A DNA stretch of 64,000 nt from positions 62,001 through 126,000 of the forward strand of contig WGMO01000026.1 of assembly GCA_016125075.1 (NCBI GenBank). The letters are read 5' to 3'. The translations under genes were made by a program, and so were the position numbers. Source of the DNA: Terrimonas sp. (lineage in GTDB: Bacteria; Bacteroidota; Bacteroidia; Chitinophagales; Chitinophagaceae). How positions within the stretch are numbered: the first letter of the stretch is position 1; each line of letters begins with the position of its first letter. The notes under the pieces are model-generated. The model did not search any database and had not been told where the DNA came from. It saw only the letters and a program-made list of their open reading frames with translations. This document shows, in pieces, positions 43,858-50,171 of the stretch.

Positions 43858-44802
43858 ATGTCCCTTATTGTAGTCGGCTCGATGGCTTTTGATGCCATAG
43901 AAACCCCTTTCGGAAAAAGCGATAAGATTGTCGGTGGAGCAGCCACCTATATCGCCTGGAGTGCCTCAAACTTTACCCGGTCCATCAACCAGGTTTCAGT
44001 GGTGGGGGGTGATTTCCCCAAGGAGGAGTTGAAAATGCTGGAAGCGAGGGGGGTCAATATGGAGGGGGTGCAGATAAAGGAAAAGGAAAAATCATTTTTC
44101 TGGAGCGGGAAATATCATATGGACATGAATACAAGGGACACCCTTGATACCCAGCTAAATGTACTGGCAAATTTCAATCCCGTATTACCGGACAGCTACC
44201 AGGACTGCGAATTCCTGATGCTGGGCAACCTGGTGCCCGCCGTTCAGATGGCGGTCATTGATCAACTGAAAAAGCGGCCAAAACTGGTGGTGATGGATAC
44301 CATGAATTTCTGGATGGAAACGGCCATGGATGACCTGGAAAAAGTACTGAAAAAAGTCGATGTGCTGATGATCAATGACAGTGAGGCCCGGCAATTAAGT
44401 GCCCAGTATTCGCTTGTAAAAGCCGCCAATACCATCATGAAAATGGGTCCCAAATTCCTGGTCATCAAAAAAGGCGAGCATGGCGCTCTGCTGTTCCATG
44501 AAGACGGCGTTTTCTATGCACCCGCCCTTCCGTTGGAAGATGTATTTGATCCCACCGGGGCGGGCGATACTTTTGCAGGCGGTTTTATTGGTCATATCGC
44601 CCGAACAAAAGATATCAGCTTTGCCAACATGAAAACCGGTATAATCGTCGGTTCTGCCCTGGCCAGTTTTTGCGTGGAAAAATTTGGTACCACCCGGCTC
44701 AAGGAACTTAAACACCGGGAACTGGAAGGAAGGATACAGCAGTTTAAGGAACTGGTCAATTTTGATATAGAGTTATTGTTAAATGATTCAAATGCTGAAT
44801 GA
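43858..44802 (+). CDS. PfkB-family carbohydrate/nucleoside kinase
   Basis: A 314-aa ribokinase-like protein. The first motif GGAATYIAWSASNF (near 26-39) and the second, DPTGAGDTFAGG (231-242, catalytic Asp237), are clear. The family phosphorylates sugars or nucleosides with ATP; the N-terminal MSLIVVGSMAFDAIETPFGKS is typical of an adenosine kinase-like or sugar-kinase branch common in Bacteroidota. The substrate cannot be fixed. It is divergent from the TetR-paa operon and convergent with the lamin-tail protein gene, 17 bp apart. Confidence 0.85.
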   Translation: MSLIVVGSMAFDAIETPFGKSDKIVGGAATYIAWSASNFTRSINQVSVVGGDFPKEELKMLEARGVNMEGVQIKEKEKSFFWSGKYHMDMNTRDTLDTQLNVLANFNPVLPDSYQDCEFLMLGNLVPAVQMAVIDQLKKRPKLVVMDTMNFWMETAMDDLEKVLKKVDVLMINDSEARQLSAQYSLVKAANTIMKMGPKFLVIKKGEHGALLFHEDGVFYAPALPLEDVFDPTGAGDTFAGGFIGHIARTKDISFANMKTGIIVGSALASFCVEKFGTTRLKELKHRELEGRIQQFKELVNFDIELLLNDSNAE

Positions 44803-44804
44803 TC

Positions 44805-44818
44805 CCAACACCTGTTGG
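44805..44818. terminator. weak hairpin between convergent PfkB and lamin-tail genes
   Basis: CCAAC (44805-44809) pairs with GTTGG (44814-44818) around ACCT, followed by TTTAT. It is short and partly abuts the stop of the minus-strand gene, so termination strength is doubtful. Confidence 0.4.
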
Positions 44819-44819
44819 T

Positions 44820-46532
44820 TTATCCCAGTTTTCTGGCCAGTACCACCGATTGTTTGAATTTCTTTTTCTGGCCCTGAAGGTTGAATATTTCCGTGAGGAT
44901 GATATAATTACCAATGGGTAATTGCTGGCCCTTTTCATCCAGGCCATCCCAATGCCAATTACCTTCCAGTCCCATGATATCATTCCTCACCAGGTTCCTG
45001 ACAGTACGGCCAGCCGCATCATAAATCGTGATATTGGCAACATAGCCCGGTTCATCCACTGCATACCGGATGGTGGCAATATCATCCAACCCGTCATTAT
45101 CCGGGCTGAATATTTTAGGGGAGATGGAAAGGATGGCTTCCCTGCTTGCCGCCCGGCTATATTGCGAATTTTCATAACCCGGCGTGCCATAACCGGCCGT
45201 CGAAGCTGCGGAGTGCCAGTTGAGGACTTCCTGGGTTTTGGTTTCGGGATCAATTCTTTCCAATGATACTCCCTCCGTGTTTTGAATAAGTTTAAAATGC
45301 CAGTCATCATAATAATGTAATTCATCAATGATATCGCCCTGATAATTGAGCAGCACCAGGATACCTTCATTGTCCGGGTAGGAGGGTAAAGAGGAAACCG
45401 GTATGACAGCACCCGGATCTTTCACCAGGTAGTCCAGTTGCAAGGCTGGCAGATCTTCTGTAATCACAAAATAATCTCCCGGAAAAATATAGGAGGGCCG
45501 GGCACTGACCAGTTGCTGGGAACTGATGGCTCCACTGCTGTTCCTGTTGGCGATATACAGCCGGGAAACATCGATGATCTTATTGCTCCGGTTAAAAAAT
45601 TCTGCATAATCAGATCCGCCGGATCGGGGATTAAAAAGGATTTCATTGATGACCAGGTCGAGCTGGCCGGGTATTTCCGGGATCCCTACCCGGACGGTAT
45701 GCTGTACACCAATCGTATTGCCGCTGCAGTCTTTTATATTCCTGGCAGTCAGTGTATATATTTTATTTTGTTCCAGCGCCGGGCTTACCCTTATCTCTAC
45801 TTCGTTAAAAAGCGGTGGAACGGAACTGGCTGTTAAAACTGTAATGGAGCCATCCAGGGAAAAGTTGACAGGAAATGTTCCTGAAAGGCTGTCCAGGGGC
45901 TCGTTAAAAATAATTAGGATAGTTGTATCATTGGTCACCAGGGCCCTGAGTGCAGAAGGGCCCTCGTTGTCGGCATTGAAAGCATCGGCGGCGTTTTTTT
46001 TGCCGGGGGTTCCGCCTGTGGGGTCCGTACTGGCGGTCCAGTTGCCTGCTCCCGAGCAGGGATTTTGCGGATCGATCATTTCGAGGGTCCATCCTCCGTT
46101 TTCTTTAATGGCATTTCGGTACCAGCTAAGGTCATATTCAACCGCGTGTATAATTGTCCCCGATGGGGATTTCAGGGCCAGCTTATCACCGGCATTGTCC
46201 AGGGAAGGGAAACTTGTGACGCTGATGCAGGGTCCAAAAAGGGAAAGGTTGGCAATGGCATTTCCCGTACAAATGATCACAAAATTACCGGGAGACAGCA
46301 GGTAGGAAGGCATGGGTCCGCTTTGCCCGGAGGCATCTGTTAATCTCCAGCCAGCCAGGTCGATCGTGGCGGACGAAACATTTTTTAATTCGATCCATTC
46401 ATGATTGGGAAGGCCGACCTGTGGGGTAGGGTCTGCCATGATCTCATCGATCAGTACATCATACCTGTTTTGACAAATCAGGAATACAGGTAGCAGGATG
46501 ATAAGGTTTAATACGAACAATCGTTGTTTCAT
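44820..46532 (-). CDS. exported lamin-tail-domain protein with gliding-type C-terminal domain
   Basis: A 570-aa exported protein. I start at ATG 46532 (MKQRLFVLNLIILL), which begins a signal peptide; the open frame upstream is antisense to the asd leader. Two lamin-tail (LTD) domains are visible: LIDEIMADPTPQVGLPNHEWIEL at the N-terminus (split over 24-46) and LVINEILFNPRSGGSDYAEFFN in the middle, with an Ig-like segment between (NDTTILIIFNEPLDSLSG). The C-terminal 90 residues (FSPDNDGLDDIATIRY ... WHWDGLDEKGQQLPIGNYII) are FlgD/CHU_C-like and may target the type IX system. Bacterial LTD proteins are often surface nuclease-associated or adhesive; the function is unknown. Confidence 0.8.
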   Translation of the reverse strand: MKQRLFVLNLIILLPVFLICQNRYDVLIDEIMADPTPQVGLPNHEWIELKNVSSATIDLAGWRLTDASGQSGPMPSYLLSPGNFVIICTGNAIANLSLFGPCISVTSFPSLDNAGDKLALKSPSGTIIHAVEYDLSWYRNAIKENGGWTLEMIDPQNPCSGAGNWTASTDPTGGTPGKKNAADAFNADNEGPSALRALVTNDTTILIIFNEPLDSLSGTFPVNFSLDGSITVLTASSVPPLFNEVEIRVSPALEQNKIYTLTARNIKDCSGNTIGVQHTVRVGIPEIPGQLDLVINEILFNPRSGGSDYAEFFNRSNKIIDVSRLYIANRNSSGAISSQQLVSARPSYIFPGDYFVITEDLPALQLDYLVKDPGAVIPVSSLPSYPDNEGILVLLNYQGDIIDELHYYDDWHFKLIQNTEGVSLERIDPETKTQEVLNWHSAASTAGYGTPGYENSQYSRAASREAILSISPKIFSPDNDGLDDIATIRYAVDEPGYVANITIYDAAGRTVRNLVRNDIMGLEGNWHWDGLDEKGQQLPIGNYIILTEIFNLQGQKKKFKQSVVLARKLG

Positions 46533-46591
46533 CAACGAATGATTGATAAGGGAAGTTATGATGATTTTTTTAAAAATAAATATTTTAAAAA

Positions 46592-46624
46592 TTTGGCAAT
46601 AAACAGAAACTGCCTTTACTTTTG
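46592..46624 (+). promoter_or_regulatory. promoter of the asd leader transcript
   Basis: TTTG (46592-46595), 21-base spacer, TACTTTTG (46617-46624): a full consensus match. Transcription should begin at about 46630, only a few bases before the leader ATG. Confidence 0.75.
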
Positions 46625-46634
46625 CACCGCAATA

Positions 46635-46679
46635 ATGAATAATATTAAACATACAAAACGCACAAAGAAACTTTCCTGA
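46635..46679 (+). CDS. Lys/Thr-rich leader peptide of asd
   Basis: A 14-codon ORF encoding MNNIKHTKRTKKLS, with four Lys and two Thr codons, placed between a consensus promoter and a terminator upstream of asd. Lysine and threonine are end products of the pathway that asd serves, so the peptide fits a classical attenuation sensor. A ribosome finishing the ORF would cover the bases just after the stop (46681-46690) and favour the terminator; a ribosome stalled on Lys or Thr codons would leave them free to form the antiterminator. The ATG is only about five bases from the expected transcript start. Confidence 0.68.
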   Translation: MNNIKHTKRTKKLS

Positions 46680-46680
46680 G

Positions 46681-46752
46681 GGAGGCTTCTGTGATTTGTA
46701 TGTGTTGTCATAAAAATCTTGAAGACCTTCCAAAACGGAGGGTCTTTTTTTT
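46681..46752 (+). promoter_or_regulatory. attenuator: antiterminator and terminator pair before asd
   Basis: Terminator: AGACCTTCC (46723-46731) pairs with GGAGGGTCT (46737-46745) around AAAAC and is followed by eight or nine T. Antiterminator: GGAGGCTTC (46681-46689) can pair with GAAGACCTTCC (46721-46731), nine pairs with a two-base bulge. The two structures share 46723-46731 and so exclude each other. The leader stop codon is at 46677-46679, so ribosome position would decide between them. This is what a Lys/Thr attenuator should look like. Confidence 0.68.
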
Positions 46753-46810
46753 AACAATCATGTTTAACTATTAAAACTTCTTCAAAAGAAGATTGGGAGG
46801 GGGAACAACA

Positions 46811-47800
46811 ATGAAAGTTGCAGTCGTAGGTGCTACCGGTTTGGTGGGTACCAAAATGTTACAGGTGCTCGCAGAAAGAAATTTCCCGGTGACCGACCTG
46901 GTGCCGGTGGCTTCCGCTAAATCGGTAGGAAAGGAAGTGATGTTCAAGGGCAGGTCCTATAAAGTGGTGGGAATGGAAGATGCCATTGCTGCCCGGCCTG
47001 CAGTTGCCTTATTTTCCGCGGGCGGCGGAACCTCTACGGAATGGGCACCCCAATTTGCGGCAGCCGGGATTACTGTTATCGATAACTCTTCCGCCTGGCG
47101 AATGGATCCTTCCAAACCCCTGGTGGTACCGGAGATCAATGCGGATATTCTAACGGCAAAAGACAAGATCATTGCCAACCCGAATTGTTCCACCATCCAG
47201 ATGGTGGTGGCCCTGAACCCGCTTCACCGGCAATACCGCATCAAAAGGATCGTGGTCAGTACCTACCAGAGTGTAACGGGTACAGGGGTTAAGGCGGTTG
47301 ACCAGTTGTTGAATGAAAGGAAAGGCATCGTAGGGGAGATGGCCTACAAATACCCGATCGACCTGAATGTTATTCCACAGATTGATGTATTCCTGGACAA
47401 TGGGTATACCAAGGAGGAGATGAAGATGGTCAATGAAACGAAAAAGATCATGCGCGATGAAAATATACAGGTAACGGCTACGACTGTCCGAATTCCGGTG
47501 ATGGGTGGCCATAGCGAGTCGGTTAATGTTGAATTCGAAAAGGAGTTTGACCTGGATGAGGTCAGGCGTTTACTGGCAACGGCACCCGGCATGGTCGTGG
47601 TGGATGATCCGGGTACCCAGCAGTACCCGATGCCCAAAGATGCCCATGAAAAAGATGAAGTGTTTGTAGGCCGGTTAAGAAGGGACGAAACACAACCCCG
47701 GACCCTGAATATGTGGGTGGTGAGTGATAACCTGCGCAAGGGGGCCGCGACCAATGCCATACAGATCGCCGAATACCTTCAGCAAAAAGGACTGCTATAA
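46811..47800 (+). CDS. asd: aspartate-semialdehyde dehydrogenase
   Basis: A 329-aa enzyme that reduces aspartyl phosphate to aspartate semialdehyde with NADPH, the branch-point substrate for lysine, threonine, methionine and diaminopimelate. Landmarks are VVGATGLVGTKML (Rossmann), FSAGGGTSTEWAP, the active Cys126 in NPNCSTIQ, QSVTGTG and His234 in GGHSESV. The ATG at 46811 is used; a TTG six codons upstream is in frame. An unusually G-rich GGGAGGGGG (46795-46803) precedes the start like a strong Shine-Dalgarno site, rare in this phylum. It is a single-gene unit with the leader attenuator upstream and a bidirectional terminator after it. Confidence 0.96.
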   Translation: MKVAVVGATGLVGTKMLQVLAERNFPVTDLVPVASAKSVGKEVMFKGRSYKVVGMEDAIAARPAVALFSAGGGTSTEWAPQFAAAGITVIDNSSAWRMDPSKPLVVPEINADILTAKDKIIANPNCSTIQMVVALNPLHRQYRIKRIVVSTYQSVTGTGVKAVDQLLNERKGIVGEMAYKYPIDLNVIPQIDVFLDNGYTKEEMKMVNETKKIMRDENIQVTATTVRIPVMGGHSESVNVEFEKEFDLDEVRRLLATAPGMVVVDDPGTQQYPMPKDAHEKDEVFVGRLRRDETQPRTLNMWVVSDNLRKGAATNAIQIAEYLQQKGLL

Positions 47801-47829
47801 AAAAAAGACCGGCAAGGCTGGTCTTTTTT
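47801..47829. terminator. bidirectional terminator, asd / lipoprotein gene
   Basis: AAAAAAGACC (47801-47810) pairs with GGTCTTTTTT (47820-47829), with G-T, G-C and C-G pairs continuing inward to an AAG loop. A and T runs on both sides serve both converging genes. Confidence 0.85.
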
Positions 47830-47838
47830 TAATTTTTT

Positions 47839-48525
47839 TTATCTTCTTCTTTTATAAGGAAAATTCCTTCCGAAACTATCAGTGATGTTTTCGATGATCA
47901 CATTGGAGGGGTTATTCCAGTCGGCATATCCTTTATATGAATTGTTCCAAAGCGTGATGCTGTTACTTACCACGCTGCAGTAAGCATAAATATCTTCCGT
48001 TTTGCCCATGCTCCGGGGGATCGGTAACTTATTGCTCAAAGGGGTTTCCCGGATCACATTCCGGGCCAGGGTAACACCATAGGAAGCATAATCGCTCATA
48101 TATCTTTTTTTCGTGACCTGCATCCGCACCACGGCATCCACTCCTAACAGCTGGGTTAATTTTTTATCATCCATTTTCCAGGAATCGCGGATGGAGATGT
48201 TATTTTCACTGAGTTTGTTCAGGGTGGTGTTAATATCCTGTACGTTAACGAACATGTAGAAACGGCTGGTATTGGCATATTCCAGGATATTACTGTAAAG
48301 GGCCATCTGAAAGGATTTACTTTCATCTTCTTCCATCTTCGCGATGGTTTCAGCCGGTACATCTTTTGGCAATTTGCCGGTGAAGATCATTTCAGAAGGC
48401 AGTACGGCAATCAGGTGATGATTGACGGTTTGCTGGTCAAAAAAGGAGGTTGTATAATATTTTCTGTGGCAGGAACTGACCAGGAGAAAGCCCATCACAA
48501 GATAAAAGGGTAGAGATTTTTTCAT
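47839..48525 (-). CDS. lipoprotein of unknown function
   Basis: A 228-aa lipoprotein with lipobox Cys19 (LLVSSCHRKYY). The mature part starts with TTSFFDQQTVNHHLIAVLPSEMIFTG and includes LGVDAVVRMQVTKKRYMSDYASYG, a pattern like the GNA1162/LptE-type or DUF4136-like stress lipoproteins, but no family can be named safely. Expected location is the outer membrane facing the periplasm. It stands alone on the minus strand, convergent with asd; the next minus-strand gene upstream is DUF2461, 120 bp away. Confidence 0.65.
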   Translation of the reverse strand: MKKSLPFYLVMGFLLVSSCHRKYYTTSFFDQQTVNHHLIAVLPSEMIFTGKLPKDVPAETIAKMEEDESKSFQMALYSNILEYANTSRFYMFVNVQDINTTLNKLSENNISIRDSWKMDDKKLTQLLGVDAVVRMQVTKKRYMSDYASYGVTLARNVIRETPLSNKLPIPRSMGKTEDIYAYCSVVSNSITLWNNSYKGYADWNNPSNVIIENITDSFGRNFPYKRRR

Positions 48526-48645
48526 AAGGTTTTATTTTAATACAAAATACAAACACCAACAGCTTTCATCAACCTGCTTAACGAATCATTTGGTTATTAA
48601 ATTGTGAAAATGCCCTGTTGTTTGAGAGGAAAATAGGGGGTTAAA

Positions 48646-49311
48646 TTATTCTAACCCTTTGTTAATGAAATCAATCAGGGGTTGGAGGGCTTCAAATGCC
48701 TGTACCGTTTTTATCACTAATTCTTTCGATTGTAATTCTTTGTCGCTGAAAGAGACCATGGCGATATAAGATTTCAGTTTCAGGTATTCGGCAGCCGGGT
48801 TTTCAGCTTCGTATCCTTTGGGTATGCGGGTCAGTGAAAATTCAGGGCTCTTGTCGAGTTGACCATAGGTTGACTTGAATTTTTTACTGCTGATAATTTT
48901 TTTAAAGTCGGCAAAATTATAATCGATTTCCTGCCGCAGTTGCTGTAATTCCCCGGGCATCGGCTGATAAATGCCCCCGCCGGCAAAAGCCCCTCCGGGT
49001 TCCAGGTGGAAATAATAACCTGCGGTCATTGCTTTTTTTCCACCCCTATTGATACTGGCTCCAAAATTTGTTTTATAGGGCGATTTGTCCTTTGAGAACC
49101 GGATATCCCTGTTGATACGGAACATACAGTTCTTTGCCATCAGCCCTGCCAGTGAGGGATCTTTCTGGCTGTGCCGGTCAATGATCGCCTGGATAAAGAC
49201 CTCAAAATCTTTTTTGGCTGCTTCATACCGTTTCCTGTTTTCATCAAACCAGGCCTTGTGATTATTCTTTTTCAGTTCTTTTAGAAACCGGAGTGTGGAA
49301 GCTTGTATCAT
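48646..49311 (-). CDS. DUF2461 family protein
   Basis: A 221-aa protein of the DUF2461 family, conserved in many bacteria but of unknown role. Characteristic segments are FLKELKKNNHKAWFDENRKRY, MFRINRDIRFSKDKSPYKTNFGA (key residues around 72-93), GYYFHLEPGGAFAGGGIYQP and RIPKGYEAENPAAEYLKL. There is no signal peptide. I start at the ATG at 49311 (MIQASTLRFL); a TTG eight codons upstream (49335) is in frame. It is an isolated minus-strand gene. Confidence 0.85.
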   Translation of the reverse strand: MIQASTLRFLKELKKNNHKAWFDENRKRYEAAKKDFEVFIQAIIDRHSQKDPSLAGLMAKNCMFRINRDIRFSKDKSPYKTNFGASINRGGKKAMTAGYYFHLEPGGAFAGGGIYQPMPGELQQLRQEIDYNFADFKKIISSKKFKSTYGQLDKSPEFSLTRIPKGYEAENPAAEYLKLKSYIAMVSFSDKELQSKELVIKTVQAFEALQPLIDFINKGLE

Positions 49312-49412
49312 CTGGTGATCAGGTTTATTGTTCAAACAACTAAAATATAGAAAAGTTCTTTGTGCTTGAATGGTTCAGCCGGGCATTAGCAAATGGAATA
49401 AAAAACAAAAAA

Positions 49413-49433
49413 GGCAAACAGATTGGGTTTGCC
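49413..49433 (-). terminator. intrinsic terminator of the NUMOD4/HNH-like gene
   Basis: On the minus strand GGCAAAC (49433-49427) pairs with GTTTGCC (49419-49413) and runs into a T-rich tract (A-rich on plus, 49402-49412). It lies about 70 bases after the gene at 49504-50064. Confidence 0.7.
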
Positions 49434-49503
49434 CTGATACTAATCGGAGTTTCCGCAAAGCATTTTTTGCAGCATGCGGTATCAAAGAAAAAAAATGGCA
49501 GGG

Positions 49504-50064
49504 TTAAACCCTTGACCAGTTTTCCCCGCTTTTGATCCGGTAGATCGTCATTTCGCTGATACCATATTTTTCAGCGAGTTTCTTAATAGTAATGGTGCGC
49601 CTGGGGTTCTTCAGGGTGTCCTTTATTTTCTTGACCTGTGCAGCTTTTAACTTGAGACCGACCGTCCGGTTGGCCTGAACTTTTTTATAGGCAATTTTTG
49701 CCGGGCTTTTTTGCTGGTGACTGATCATTTCTTCCAGGGTAGCCCATTTCAGGTTTTTCTGGTTGTTGTCAAGTTTGTTGTGATTGATATGGATCACATA
49801 TTTATACCGGGGAGAGGATTTTTTCAGGAACAACTTAGCCATTTCCCTGTGGATATACAAAGTGCCTTTGCTGTTAGGTCGGTGCAGGTTCAGGGTTCGA
49901 TATCCTGTTGTAAACGATCCGCTGAGCAGTTTGCCGTCCTGTAAAATGTCTTTTTTGTAACTGGCAATGCGGCCCTGTGAGGAAAGGGCATACTTGTTTC
50001 TGAGTTGATTCCAACCTGAGAATTTTAATTGTTTCCAGGTCTCACCACTGTTTTTTTTAATCAT
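49504..50064 (-). CDS. NUMOD4/HNH homing-endonuclease-like protein with HTH, probably degenerate
   Basis: A 186-aa basic protein. An N-terminal NUMOD4 segment (ETWKQLKFSGWNQLRNKYALSS, key residues 8-30) leads to an HNH_3-like block (71-110) and a C-terminal HTH (160-183, KKLAEKYGISEMTIYRIKSG). The HNH core reads V90-I-H-I-N-H-N-K-L-D-N; the residue before the catalytic His92, normally Asp or Asn and a metal ligand, is Ile, and the following Asp is Asn. It may therefore bind DNA without cutting. There is no intron or intein nearby. It is 107 bp downstream of ligA on the same strand. Whether it is an old mobile gene or a domesticated regulator is open. Confidence 0.72.
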   Translation of the reverse strand: MIKKNSGETWKQLKFSGWNQLRNKYALSSQGRIASYKKDILQDGKLLSGSFTTGYRTLNLHRPNSKGTLYIHREMAKLFLKKSSPRYKYVIHINHNKLDNNQKNLKWATLEEMISHQQKSPAKIAYKKVQANRTVGLKLKAAQVKKIKDTLKNPRRTITIKKLAEKYGISEMTIYRIKSGENWSRV

Positions 50065-50171
50065 AGCGCATCATGTTTTTATGTAAGGGATGCAGCTAAT
50101 AACACGGGTACACGAAGGAGTTATCAGAGCTTGTCATATGAAAGGTAGCAAATATTTTAATCGTCCGCATA

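Noticed and set aside
45646-46305. 219-aa open frame on the plus strand
   Set aside because: Antisense to the lamin-tail protein; no recognisable domain.
46533-46757. N-terminal extension of the lamin-tail protein by 75 codons
   Set aside because: The extra codons lie antisense to the asd leader and attenuator and precede a clear signal peptide that starts at 46532; the composition does not fit an exported protein N-terminus.
49504-50064. An intron- or intein-borne homing endonuclease
   Set aside because: No split gene, intein motif or intron structure surrounds it; ligA upstream is intact and full length.
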